From positions 20,433 through 84,432 of the forward strand of contig NZ_VIGW01000013.1 in the NCBI RefSeq assembly GCF_007858435.1: a stretch of 64,000 bases of DNA, given 5' to 3'. The notes under the pieces are model-generated. The model did no database searches and was not told where the DNA came from. It worked only from the letters and a program-made list of their open reading frames with translations. Positions 35,664 through 44,362 of the stretch are shown piece by piece (within the stretch, counting starts at the first letter, position 1; every line of letters begins with the position of its first letter). A program made the translations under genes and the position numbers. The DNA comes from Tsukamurella asaccharolytica. Its GTDB lineage: Bacteria > Actinomycetota > Actinomycetes > Mycobacteriales > Mycobacteriaceae.

Positions 35664-36677
35664 GTGAGTAGTCCTTCGAACCCGAAGCGTCCCCGTCCGG
35701 ACGGGCGTGCGCCGCTACGGGCTGAGTGGGACCCCATCAACTCCACCACCGCGACGTCGGGCGAGCACCGCACGCGGCCGCCGCGCGAGCGGGTCTACGC
35801 GAAAGAGGGCCGGGTCGGCCGCCTGCTGCGTACCTACGGCTGGCGTGCCTACGCGGTGCCCGTGCTCGCAGTCCTCACCGTGGTGGCCCTGGTACTGACG
35901 TTCAGCGGCGACACCCTGCGGACCACGGAGACCGCCGACACCTCGCCCGAGGGGCAGCTCTCCCGCAACCCGACGCCGGGAAAGACGATCGTCGGCGCAC
36001 CGTCGAAGACGGTGCCGGGCCCGGTGCCCCCGGCCGGTGTACTGCCCGAGGGCGGGCCGTTCACGGAGAAGGGGCAGGGGATCTGGCACGTCGTTCCCGG
36101 CGCGACGCCCCGGATCGGCAAGCAGTCCGAAGCAAAGCAGCAGCTGTTCACCTACATGGTCGCGGTCGAGGACGGCGTCGACATGGGCGCGCTGGGAGGC
36201 GACCAGCCCTTCGCCACGATGATCGACCGCACCCTCGCCGACCCCCGCAGCTGGATCCACGACCCCGCCGTCGCCTTCCAGCGGATCGACAGGGGCACGC
36301 CCTCCTTCACCATCTCGCTGACCTCGCCGATGACCACCCGCTCGGCCTGCGGCTACACGATCCAACTGGAGTCGTCCTGCTACAACGGCGAGCTCGGCCG
36401 GGTGATCATCAACCTGGCCCGCTGGGTGCGCGGCGCGACGGCCTTCGAGGGGGACCTCACCGCCTACCGGCAGTACGCCATCAACCACGAGGTCGGCCAC
36501 GCCATCGGCTACCCGCAGCACGTCCCGTGCCCCGCGCAGGGCGCGCTCGCGCCGATCATGATGCAGCAGTCCTTCGGCGTGAAGAACCGCGACATCTTCG
36601 ACCTCGACAAGTCCGACGGCTTCGGCAACGACCTCGCCTGCCGGCCCAACGCCTGGGTCGCGCCCGTCCTCAAGTGA
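35664..36677 (+). CDS. DUF3152 membrane-anchored putative metalloprotease (Rv3207c-like)
   Basis: 337 residues: a ~65-residue basic cytoplasmic part, one transmembrane helix (about 68-86), then an extracellular domain with HEVGHAIGYPQH, the zinc-binding H-E-x-x-H of metallopeptidases with a third His. Two pairs of cysteines flank it (CGYTIQLESSCYNGE, CPAQ...LACRP). Family activity is unproven. Starts with GTG. Confidence 0.9.
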   Translation: MSSPSNPKRPRPDGRAPLRAEWDPINSTTATSGEHRTRPPRERVYAKEGRVGRLLRTYGWRAYAVPVLAVLTVVALVLTFSGDTLRTTETADTSPEGQLSRNPTPGKTIVGAPSKTVPGPVPPAGVLPEGGPFTEKGQGIWHVVPGATPRIGKQSEAKQQLFTYMVAVEDGVDMGALGGDQPFATMIDRTLADPRSWIHDPAVAFQRIDRGTPSFTISLTSPMTTRSACGYTIQLESSCYNGELGRVIINLARWVRGATAFEGDLTAYRQYAINHEVGHAIGYPQHVPCPAQGALAPIMMQQSFGVKNRDIFDLDKSDGFGNDLACRPNAWVAPVLK

Positions 36678-36708
36678 CGGTTCCCGCGGCCCGACGGTGA
36701 CGGGCCAG

Positions 36709-36734
36709 GGAATGGTGCCGGGCGCACCGTCGTT
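36709..36734 (+). promoter_or_regulatory. Predicted SigH/SigR-type promoter of moeZ
   Basis: GGAAT at 36709-36713 and GTT at 36732-36734, exactly 18 nt apart. The expected start of transcription is at about 36741-36744, coinciding with the moeZ GTG. Confidence 0.75.
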
Positions 36735-36743
36735 GAGCAGTGT

Positions 36744-37934
36744 GTGAGCACGCTGCCCCCGCTTGTGGAACCCGCCGCCGAACTGACCCGCGACGAGGTC
36801 GCGCGCTACTCGCGGCATCTCATCATCCCCGAGATGGGGGTCACCGGGCAGAAGCGCCTCAAGAACGCGAAGGTGCTGGTCATCGGCGCCGGCGGGCTCG
36901 GCAGCCCGGCGCTGCTGTACCTCGCCGCCGCCGGCGTCGGCACCATCGGCATCGTCGAGTTCGACGAGGTCGACGAGTCCAACCTGCAGCGCCAGGTGAT
37001 CCACGGCGTCTCCGACCTGGGGCGGCCCAAGGGCGAGAGCGCGCGGGACTCGATCGCCGAGATCAACCCGCTGGTCACCGTGAACCTGCACCCGGTCCGC
37101 CTCGAGCCCGAGAACGCCGTCGAACTCTTCGAGCAGTACGACCTGATCCTCGACGGCACCGACAACTTCGCCACTCGCTACCTCGTCAACGACGCCGCGG
37201 TCCTGGCGCACAAGCCCTACGTGTGGGGTTCGATCTTCCGGTTCGAGGGCCAGGTGTCGGTCTTCTGGGAGGACGCGCCCGATGGCCCGAACGGCGAGAA
37301 GCGCGGCCTGAACTACCGCGACCTGTACCCCGTGGCGCCGCCTCCCGGAATGGTGCCCTCGTGCGCCGAGGGCGGCGTGCTCGGCATCCTCTGCGCCTCG
37401 ATCGGTTCGATCATGGGCACCGAGGCGGTCAAGCTCATCACCGGCATCGGCGAGTCGCTGCTGGGCCGGCTCATGGTCTACGACGCCCTGGAGATGAGCT
37501 ACCGCACCCTGTCGATCCGCAAGGACCCCGCCGCCCCGCGCATCACCGGGCTCATCGATTACGACGAGTTCTGCGGCGTCGTCTCCGACGAGGCCGAGCG
37601 CGCCGCCGCCGGCAGTACCATCACGCCGAAGGAGCTGGTGGAGATGGGTTCCGCCGGCGTCGACTACGAGTTGGTCGATGTCCGCGAGCCCGTCGAATGG
37701 GAGATCGTTCACCTCGACGGCGCGAAGCTGGTGCCCAAGGGCGCCTTCGAGACCGGCGAGGGGCTCGCGCAGGTCTCCGCCGACAAGAAGCTGGTGCTCT
37801 ACTGCAAGACCGGCATCCGCTCCGCGGAGGTCCTCGCCGCCGTCCAGGGCGCGGGCTACCGCGACGCGGTGCACCTGCAGGGCGGCATCACCGCCTACGC
37901 CCGTCAGGTGGATCCGTCGCTGCCCGTCTACTGA
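36744..37934 (+). CDS. moeZ: MoeZ/MoeBR adenylyltransferase-sulfurtransferase
   Basis: 396 residues: an E1-like adenylation domain (GAGGLGSPALLYLAAAG near residue 50, DGTDNFATRYLVND, PSCAEGGVLG) and a C-terminal rhodanese domain (ELVDVREPVEWE, active Cys in LYCKTGIRS). It activates the C-terminal Gly of small sulfur carriers (CysO, MoaD) and forms the thiocarboxylate, feeding cysteine and molybdenum-cofactor synthesis. CysO-route cysteine is favoured under oxidative stress, which fits a SigH-type promoter upstream. Confidence 0.95.
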   Translation: MSTLPPLVEPAAELTRDEVARYSRHLIIPEMGVTGQKRLKNAKVLVIGAGGLGSPALLYLAAAGVGTIGIVEFDEVDESNLQRQVIHGVSDLGRPKGESARDSIAEINPLVTVNLHPVRLEPENAVELFEQYDLILDGTDNFATRYLVNDAAVLAHKPYVWGSIFRFEGQVSVFWEDAPDGPNGEKRGLNYRDLYPVAPPPGMVPSCAEGGVLGILCASIGSIMGTEAVKLITGIGESLLGRLMVYDALEMSYRTLSIRKDPAAPRITGLIDYDEFCGVVSDEAERAAAGSTITPKELVEMGSAGVDYELVDVREPVEWEIVHLDGAKLVPKGAFETGEGLAQVSADKKLVLYCKTGIRSAEVLAAVQGAGYRDAVHLQGGITAYARQVDPSLPVY

Positions 37935-37956
37935 TCGCGGGCCAAGCGCGGCGGTG

Positions 37957-38556
37957 TCACCGGGGAGGGTGCGCCGTGAGCCAGCCCGCGTAGTCGTGGA
38001 GCAGCGCCAGCAGGGGCAGGGCGTCGACGGTGCTGACCGGCTCGCCCCGCAGGGCGGCGCGGATGCCCGGCATGCGGGCGGCGATGCGGGAGCGCTCGGA
38101 CAGCTCGTGATGGCTCAGGCCCTCCTGCTCGCCGAGCACGATCCGCCGCGAGTGCGCGACGCGCAGCGACTCCGCGAGCGCGGCGAACTCGTCGCGGTCG
38201 AGCGCCGGCAGGTGCGCCGAGAAGCTCATGATCGGGCCGGGTTCGGCGTCGTCGATGTCCTCCGATTCTTCGAGCCAATCCGCGTACTCCTGGCTGAGGT
38301 CGTCGAGGGCCTCCTCGTCGTCGAAGGAGAGCTTCCGGCCTTCGACCACCGCCCGGAGCGCCGACACCAACGCGCGGACGGTCTCCGGGTCCGAGGCCGC
38401 CGCGTACCATCGGTGCGCCTCGTGGGGCACGACGATCCTGCCCGGGCGGGCCGCGACGAGGCGGGACCGGACACCGTCGAACTCGGCGACGGACAGGTCG
38501 GGGAACTGGACGGAGACGGTCACGACGGGGCGGGAGTCGGGCACGCCCTCCATCAT
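37957..38556 (-). CDS. Hypothetical acidic protein
   Basis: About 199 residues from ATG 38556 (a second ATG follows at once). Two similar halves: VTVSVQFPDLSVAEFDGVRSRLVAARPGRIVVP and MSFSAHLPALDRDEFAALAESLRVAHSRRIVLG share the pattern F-x-x-L-P-x-L-x-x-x-E-F, so it may be a tandem duplication. No known motif and no membrane segment. The ribosome-binding site is weak. Divergent from the Ddn-like gene by 27 bp. Confidence 0.7.
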   Translation of the reverse strand: MMEGVPDSRPVVTVSVQFPDLSVAEFDGVRSRLVAARPGRIVVPHEAHRWYAAASDPETVRALVSALRAVVEGRKLSFDDEEALDDLSQEYADWLEESEDIDDAEPGPIMSFSAHLPALDRDEFAALAESLRVAHSRRIVLGEQEGLSHHELSERSRIAARMPGIRAALRGEPVSTVDALPLLALLHDYAGWLTAHPPR

Positions 38557-38583
38557 CCCGGAGAAAAGTCCTAGGGTGGGAGC

Positions 38584-39024
38584 ATGGCCCTCGAAGGTGA
38601 ATACGCAACGGAGAAGGCCGGCTGGGTCGCGGACCAGCTGGCGAAGATCGACGAGACCGGCACCACCGACTCGGTGGCGGTCGCGGGAATGGCGGTGGTG
38701 GTCTTCACCTACCGCGGCCCCAAGTCGGGCAAGCTGTACCGCCGGCCGCTGATGCGGGTCGAGCACGACGGGGTGTACGCGGCGTTCGCGTCCAAGGGTG
38801 GCGCGCCCGACAACCCCGTCTGGTACTCGGCGCTGCTGTCGAACGACGAGGTCGAGGTGCAGGACGGCACCACCGTGGTCTCCGGTCCGGTGCGCGAGAT
38901 CCACGGCGCCGAGCGCGACGAGTGGTGGGCGCGCGGCGTCGCCGCGTACCCGCCCTACGCCGAGTACCAGGAGAAGACGGACCGCCTGATCCCGATCCTC
39001 CTCGTCGAGCCGGGCCGCGCCTAG
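38584..39024 (+). CDS. Deazaflavin (F420)-dependent nitroreductase-family protein, Ddn-like
   Basis: 146 residues with the FDOR/Ddn split-barrel pattern: TYRGPKSGKLYRRPLMRVEHDGVYAAFASKGGAPDNPVWYSALL, in which the residues after the barrel strand bind F420 phosphate and SKGG-x-x-x-NP-x-WY is diagnostic. Such enzymes reduce quinones and activate nitroimidazoles. TAGGGT ends 6 nt before the ATG, so leaderless initiation is possible. Confidence 0.9.
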   Translation: MALEGEYATEKAGWVADQLAKIDETGTTDSVAVAGMAVVVFTYRGPKSGKLYRRPLMRVEHDGVYAAFASKGGAPDNPVWYSALLSNDEVEVQDGTTVVSGPVREIHGAERDEWWARGVAAYPPYAEYQEKTDRLIPILLVEPGRA

Positions 39025-39060
39025 CGACCCGATCGCCCGCGCGCGGGTAGATTTCATCAG

Positions 39061-39915
39061 GTGAGCCCTGTCGAACCCCCCGCGCACGTTCTGTCGACCT
39101 TCGGCCTGGACGAGACCGAGCCGATCGCCTTGGGCGGAGAATGGGACGGCGGCTGGCGCTGCGGCGAGGTGGTGCTCTCGCTCATCGCCGACCACGCCCG
39201 CGCGGCGTGGTCGGCCACGGTGCGTGAGGACCTCTTCGTCGAGGGCATGCGCCTGGCCCGGCCCTTCCGCGCCACCGACGGCCGGTACGTGGTCTCCGGC
39301 TGGCGCGCCGACACCTTCATCGCAGGCTCGGCCGAGCCGCGGTTCGACGAGATCATCTCCATGGCGAACCGCCTCCACGAGGTCACGGCGAAGCTCGAGC
39401 GGCCCCGCTTCCTCGCCGCGCCCGTCGTCGCACCGTTCACCGACGTCGACTACTTCGGCTTCGCCGACCGCGCCGCGTGGGAGGACAAGCCCCTCGCGAC
39501 GGCCCGCAAGCTCGGCGCGCTCGACGAGACGGTCGAGCACCGGCAGCGGGCCGTGGAGCTGGTGAACGAGCTCGCAGCGCGACGCACGCCCGTGGAGGCC
39601 GCGCCGCAGCTGGTCCACGGCGACCTCGCCAGCTCCGTTCTGTTCGCCGGTGCCGCCGCGCCCGGGATCACCGACTTCACCCCGTACTGGCGTCCCGCGG
39701 CGTGGGCCGCCGCGGTCGTCGCCGTCGACGGGCTGTCGTGGGGTGGCGCCGACGACGGTCTCCTCATGCGCTGGAGCGACCTGCCCGAGTGGCCGCAGAT
39801 GGTGCTGCGCGCCCTCATCTTCCGGCTCGCCGTGCATGCGGTGCACCCGCGTTCGGAGGCCGAGGCGCTGCCGGGGCTCGAGCACATCGTCGAGATCGGC
39901 CGCTGGCTGCTCTGA
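39061..39915 (+). CDS. TIGR02569-family protein, aminoglycoside-phosphotransferase-like
   Basis: 284 residues. A kinase-like fold is suggested by LVHGDLASSVLF...GITDFTPYWRPAAW (position of the catalytic loop and metal-binding Asp of APH proteins), but the usual Asn after HGDL is absent. Family of unknown function conserved in mycolata (Rv3205c in position). TAGATT (39048-39053) is 7 nt before the GTG, so probably leaderless. Confidence 0.82.
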   Translation: MSPVEPPAHVLSTFGLDETEPIALGGEWDGGWRCGEVVLSLIADHARAAWSATVREDLFVEGMRLARPFRATDGRYVVSGWRADTFIAGSAEPRFDEIISMANRLHEVTAKLERPRFLAAPVVAPFTDVDYFGFADRAAWEDKPLATARKLGALDETVEHRQRAVELVNELAARRTPVEAAPQLVHGDLASSVLFAGAAAPGITDFTPYWRPAAWAAAVVAVDGLSWGGADDGLLMRWSDLPEWPQMVLRALIFRLAVHAVHPRSEAEALPGLEHIVEIGRWLL

Positions 39916-39920
39916 TTCGC

Positions 39921-40211
39921 TCAGAGGCGGTAATCGCGCAACGGGATCCGGTCGCCGTCGGCGAGCACGCCCTCGGCCCGCAGCCGTTCCAGCTGGCGCG
40001 TCGCGAGGTGCACCGCGGGGCGCCCGCTGGCCGGGACCACGCGGTGCCAGGGTAGGTCGGAGGCGTCGGTGCGCATCACCCAGCCCACGATCCGCGGCGA
40101 ACTCAGGCCCAGCTCGCCGGCGATGTCGCCGTAGGTGCGCACCCGGCCGGGCGGGATCGCCTCGATCAGCGCCCGCACCGCCTCGACCTGCTCCTCGGTG
40201 ACCTTCGCCAC
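39921..40211 (-). CDS. Alkyltransferase-like (ATL) DNA-binding protein without catalytic Cys
   Basis: 96 residues, the C-terminal MGMT domain alone. The HTH region (PPGRVRTYGDIAGELGLSSPRIVGWVMRT) and the active-site strand are present, but the usual PCHRV reads PWHRVVP: Trp replaces the methyl-accepting Cys, the hallmark of ATL proteins, which flip O6-alkylguanine and hand it to nucleotide excision repair. Corresponds to Rv3204. Starts right after the lipV stop on the same strand. Confidence 0.93.
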   Translation of the reverse strand: MAKVTEEQVEAVRALIEAIPPGRVRTYGDIAGELGLSSPRIVGWVMRTDASDLPWHRVVPASGRPAVHLATRQLERLRAEGVLADGDRIPLRDYRL

Positions 40212-40215
40212 GGGC

Positions 40216-40989
40216 CTATCCGATCAGGCGGCGCGCGTACTCGCCGACCGTCGCCGGGATCTCCTGCGCCACCATGTGATCCGATGGCACCGCGATCACC
40301 TCGACGCCGTCGGGCATCGCCGCGAGCTGTGCGTCGGTGACGAAGTGGGCGCGGTCGGCGCGGAGCAGCACCGCTGGGATCGCCGACGGTGCCCCGACGG
40401 CCGGGCGGGCGAGCTCGCCCCACAGTGCGGTCACGGCGGCGCAGCTGATGTTCCACTCCCAGCGGCCGGAGTCGCGGCGCACGAGGTGCTCGGCGATCTC
40501 GTCGTCGATCACCGCCTCGGGGACCCGCGCCCAGGCCCCGGAACGCTTGTCCTGCTTCGCCTCCTCGGGCGAGGTGAAGTCGAAGAACTCGATCGTCTGG
40601 TCGGCGATGGTGCCGCACGTCTCGGGGTCCAGCTCCTGCGCCGGATCCACGAGCAGGAGCGCGCGCACGAGTTCGGGACGGGCCGCGGCGAGCCGGCAGG
40701 CCAGCGCGCCGCCCAGGGAGTGGCCGATCACGGTGACGGGGCCGCCGCCGTGCCGCTCGATCACCTCGGCCAGATCCGCGACGTGCCGCTCGAGGTGCCA
40801 GGGCGGCGCCCACGTCGAGCGGGCGTGGCCGCGCAGGTCCGGGGCCAGCACGCGCACGCCCGGCAGCTCGTCGTCGGCGAACCGCCGCCAGCGGGCGCCG
40901 TGGCCGGTGACGCCGTGGATCGCGAGCACGGTGGCAGCGCCGGGGGTGCCGGGGCCGTAGACGTGGGTGTTGAGCATGCTCCCGATCAT
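40216..40989 (-). CDS. lipV: Alpha/beta hydrolase LipV
   Basis: 257 residues (or 253 from ATG 40977). Oxyanion region AIHGVTGHGARW, nucleophile GHSLGGALA, and catalytic Asp and His further on (VLLRADRAHFV, VPSDHMVAQE). M. tuberculosis LipV (Rv3203) is an esterase/lipase. Precedes the ATL gene by 4 bp, so the two form an operon; divergent from adnA. Confidence 0.88.
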   Translation of the reverse strand: MIGSMLNTHVYGPGTPGAATVLAIHGVTGHGARWRRFADDELPGVRVLAPDLRGHARSTWAPPWHLERHVADLAEVIERHGGGPVTVIGHSLGGALACRLAAARPELVRALLLVDPAQELDPETCGTIADQTIEFFDFTSPEEAKQDKRSGAWARVPEAVIDDEIAEHLVRRDSGRWEWNISCAAVTALWGELARPAVGAPSAIPAVLLRADRAHFVTDAQLAAMPDGVEVIAVPSDHMVAQEIPATVGEYARRLIG

Positions 40990-41065
40990 GCCCTGTGCCG
41001 TGCCGCCGCGAGACTGTCAGTGGGCTGTGATGTGATCGTCGGACGTGGTCGGAGAGGGGGCGCGG

Positions 41066-44000
41066 GTGAACGCCGGAACCGGAAATCGAGGGGCCGACGG
41101 TGCGGGGAAGCACCGTCGGCCTTCCCTCCGCCTGCAGTACACGCCGCCCGAGCCGCCCGTCGCCCGCGAATGGGTCGGCCCGATCGCCGCGCTCGCCTCG
41201 CCGGCCACGGGGGAGCTGCCGCTCGACGTGGGCGGCTGGGCGCCGTACCGGATCCGCGGCGGGCCGGGCACCGGCAAGACCTCGGCGCTCGTCGACATCG
41301 CGGTGGCGAAGCTGACCGATCCGTTCGTCGAGCCCGAGTCCGTGCTGGTCCTGACCGGCAACAAGCGGGCCGCTGCCGCGCTGCGGCGCGAGCTGTCCGC
41401 GCGGGTCCTCGCGGGGAGCGAGGGGGTGCACGCTTCGGGCGAGCCGCTCGTGCGCACCGTGCACTCGCTGGCCTTCGCGGTGCTGCGGCTGCAGGCCTCC
41501 ACCACGGGCAGCCCGCCGCCGCGGCTCATCACCGGCTCGGAGCAGGACGCGGTGGTGCGGGAGCTGCTGCGCGGCAACCTCGAGGACGGCGGCGCGCACT
41601 GGCCGGAGCGGCTGCGCGCCGCGCTGGTCACGCACGGCTTCGCGGGGGCGTTGCGCGACCTCTTCGCGCAGGCGGCGCAGCGGGGCGCGGGCCCGGACGA
41701 GATCGAGGACCTGGCGCGCCGGTACAACCGCGGGGAGTGGCTCGCCGCGGCGACCGCGCTGCGCGAGTACCAGGAGACCACGCTGCTGCGCGGCTCCGTC
41801 GGCCTCGCTGGGGAGCGGGCCGTCGCTCCGGCGGTCGACGCCGCGGAGCTCATCGACGCCGCCGTCACGGCCCTGGCCTCCGACGACGCGCTGCTCGCCC
41901 AGCAGCGCGAGCGGATCCGGTTCCTGTTGGTCGACGATGCGCAGAACCTGGACCCGCTGGCCTCGGCGTTGATCCGGCTGCTGGGCACGGGCACCGAACT
42001 CACCGTGATCGCGGGCGATCCCGATCAGGCGGTCAACTCCTTCCGCGGCGCCAGCACCCGGTTCCTGCAGAACCTCGACGTCACGCCCGACCGGGACGTG
42101 CTCCTCGAGCGCAGCTTCCGCTTCGGGGAGGAGGTGGCGGGAGCCGTGAACCGCATCTCTGCGCGCCTGCCGCACCGGTTCGGGGCGGTTGCGCCCGAGC
42201 GGCCGCGGCCCGGGACCGCGGCGGTCCGGTTGTTCTCCACTCCGGCGAAGGAGGCCGACGCGATCGCCGCGATGCTGCGCCGCGAACACGTCCTGGGCGG
42301 CGTCCCGTGGGAGGACATGGCCGTCGTCGTCCGGTCGGTCTCCGCGTCGATCGCGCCGCTGCGTCGCGCGCTGGCCTACGCGGGGGTGCCGGTCACGGTC
42401 CCCGCCGACGACGTGCCCCTGGCCCGGCAGCGCGCCGTGCACGCGCTGCTCCTCGTGCTCCGCGCGGCCGTCGCGCCGGGAGGGCTCGACCCGGCGGAGG
42501 CCGTCACCCTGCTGTCCGGCCCCGTCGGCGGGGGTGATCCGCTCACGCTGCGTCGGGTGCGGCGGGCGGTGCGCCGCGCCGACCCGGCGGACGACCGCGG
42601 CTCCGCCGAGATCCTCACTGCCGTGCTCACCGGCGCGGCCGAGTTCGCGCCCTACAAAGCGGTACTCACCGGGCTGGAGGCCGAGCCCGTGGAGCGGGTA
42701 CTCGCCGCCGTGCGCGCGGCCGCCACCGCGGCCGAGCACGGCACCGTCGAGGAGGTGCTGTGGGCGGCATGGGCCGCCACCGGCCTCGCGACCCGCTGGG
42801 GCGCGCTCGCGCTCCGCGGTGGCACGCTGGGCGAGCAGGCCGATCGCGACCTCGACGCGGTGATGGGCCTCTTCGATTCCGCCGCCGACTTCACCGACAC
42901 CCTGCCCACCGCCTCCGTGAGCGCCTTCGTCGAATACCTGGAGCAGCTGCAGATCCCGCGGTCCGACCGTGCGCGCGGCCGCAGCGGGCAGGCCACCGTC
43001 CCGGGGGTGACGCTGCTGTCGGCGCACAGCACCGTCGGGCGGGAGTGGGACGTCGTGGCCGTCGCCGGCGTGCAGGAGGGGCGCTGGCCCAACCTGCGGC
43101 GCCGCGGCGGCCTGCTCGGGACCGATGAGCTGCTGGACGCGCTCGACGGGATGGATCCCGCGGCGCTGCCCACCGTCTCGCGGTCGCTGCCGCTCCTCGC
43201 GGAGGAGCGGCGACTGCTGCTCGTCGCCTGCTCGCGGGCCCGGCGCACGCTGCTCATCACGGCGGTCGACACCGCGGACGGCGACGGCGACCTGGTGCCC
43301 TCCCGGTTCCTGCAGGGCATCGCCCCGTCGGGCGACGAGGATCCGGAGACCTACACGCCGGCGGTGGAGAGCGCACCGTCGGCCTCCCTGGACCTGCGGA
43401 CCCTGGTCGCCGTCCTGCGCACCGCCGCCTGCGATCCCGAGCGCGAGCCGGAGGAACGCGGCCACGCGGCGCGCCAGCTCGCCCGCCTCGCCGCCGATCG
43501 CGTCCCGGGGGCGCACCCCGACAGCTGGTACGGCGTGGCCGGGGCGAGCACCGACGACCCGCTGTGGTCGCCGGAGGACGGGCCGGTGGCGCTGTCCCCG
43601 TCGAACGTCGAGTCGTTGTCGGCCTGCGCGCTGCGCTGGATGCTGGAACGCTTCGGCGGCAGCGACGGCGACTCGGCCAAGCAGGCCACCGGCAACCTCG
43701 TGCACACCCTGGTGCAGGCCGTCGCGGGCCGGATCCCGAAGGACGAGGTGACGCGGTCGCTGGAGAAGGTCTGGGACCGCGTCGACCTCGAGGCGGACTG
43801 GTTCGCGCAGCGGGAGCTGGCGCGCACCGAGGAGATGCTGGAGTCCTTCCGGTCCTGGCTCGCGGGCAGCCGCGGCGAGCTCACCGAGGCGGGCGTGGAG
43901 ATCGGCGTCGACGCGGTGATCGAGGGTTCGGGAGACGATCCTGACGTGCGGATCCGCGGCCGGATCGACCGGCTCGAACGGGACCCGCTCGGCCGGGCCG

Positions 44001-44362
44001 TCGTGGTGGATGTGAAAACGGGACGCACCGTCCCGACCCAGGCGGACGGGCAGGCCCAGGCGCAGCTGCGGACCTACCAGGTGGCGCTCGCGCACGGAGG
44101 GATCGGGGGCGTCCCGGAGACGCCCGGTGGCGGCAAGCTGGTGTACGTCGCGAAGGCGAACACCAAGACGGGCGCGACGGTCCGCGACCAGGACGCCCTC
44201 ACCCCCGCCGACGTGGACGAGTGGCTCGGCGTGATCCGGGAGGCCGCGCGACGCACCCGCGGGCCGCAGTTCGCCGCCACGCTCAACGCGTCCTGTCAGT
44301 ACTGCGCGGTGGCGTCGTGCTGCCCGGTCGTGGACAAGGGGAGGAGCGTCACCGATGACTGA
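41066..44362 (+). CDS. adnA: AdnA subunit of the AdnAB helicase-nuclease
   Basis: About 1098 residues. UvrD-like motor with intact Walker A (GPGTGKTS) but a motif II that reads LLVDDAQN rather than the DExx box, fitting the view that AdnA is the weaker motor. The C-terminal RecB-type nuclease has VVDVKTG and a cysteine set (SACALRW ... CQYCAVASCCP) placed as in [4Fe-4S] AddB-like nucleases. AdnAB resects double-strand breaks in mycobacteria. GTG 41066 follows GGAGAGGGG; GTG 41045 is an alternative. Overlaps adnB by 8 bp. Confidence 0.94.
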   Translation: MNAGTGNRGADGAGKHRRPSLRLQYTPPEPPVAREWVGPIAALASPATGELPLDVGGWAPYRIRGGPGTGKTSALVDIAVAKLTDPFVEPESVLVLTGNKRAAAALRRELSARVLAGSEGVHASGEPLVRTVHSLAFAVLRLQASTTGSPPPRLITGSEQDAVVRELLRGNLEDGGAHWPERLRAALVTHGFAGALRDLFAQAAQRGAGPDEIEDLARRYNRGEWLAAATALREYQETTLLRGSVGLAGERAVAPAVDAAELIDAAVTALASDDALLAQQRERIRFLLVDDAQNLDPLASALIRLLGTGTELTVIAGDPDQAVNSFRGASTRFLQNLDVTPDRDVLLERSFRFGEEVAGAVNRISARLPHRFGAVAPERPRPGTAAVRLFSTPAKEADAIAAMLRREHVLGGVPWEDMAVVVRSVSASIAPLRRALAYAGVPVTVPADDVPLARQRAVHALLLVLRAAVAPGGLDPAEAVTLLSGPVGGGDPLTLRRVRRAVRRADPADDRGSAEILTAVLTGAAEFAPYKAVLTGLEAEPVERVLAAVRAAATAAEHGTVEEVLWAAWAATGLATRWGALALRGGTLGEQADRDLDAVMGLFDSAADFTDTLPTASVSAFVEYLEQLQIPRSDRARGRSGQATVPGVTLLSAHSTVGREWDVVAVAGVQEGRWPNLRRRGGLLGTDELLDALDGMDPAALPTVSRSLPLLAEERRLLLVACSRARRTLLITAVDTADGDGDLVPSRFLQGIAPSGDEDPETYTPAVESAPSASLDLRTLVAVLRTAACDPEREPEERGHAARQLARLAADRVPGAHPDSWYGVAGASTDDPLWSPEDGPVALSPSNVESLSACALRWMLERFGGSDGDSAKQATGNLVHTLVQAVAGRIPKDEVTRSLEKVWDRVDLEADWFAQRELARTEEMLESFRSWLAGSRGELTEAGVEIGVDAVIEGSGDDPDVRIRGRIDRLERDPLGRAVVVDVKTGRTVPTQADGQAQAQLRTYQVALAHGGIGGVPETPGGGKLVYVAKANTKTGATVRDQDALTPADVDEWLGVIREAARRTRGPQFAATLNASCQYCAVASCCPVVDKGRSVTDD

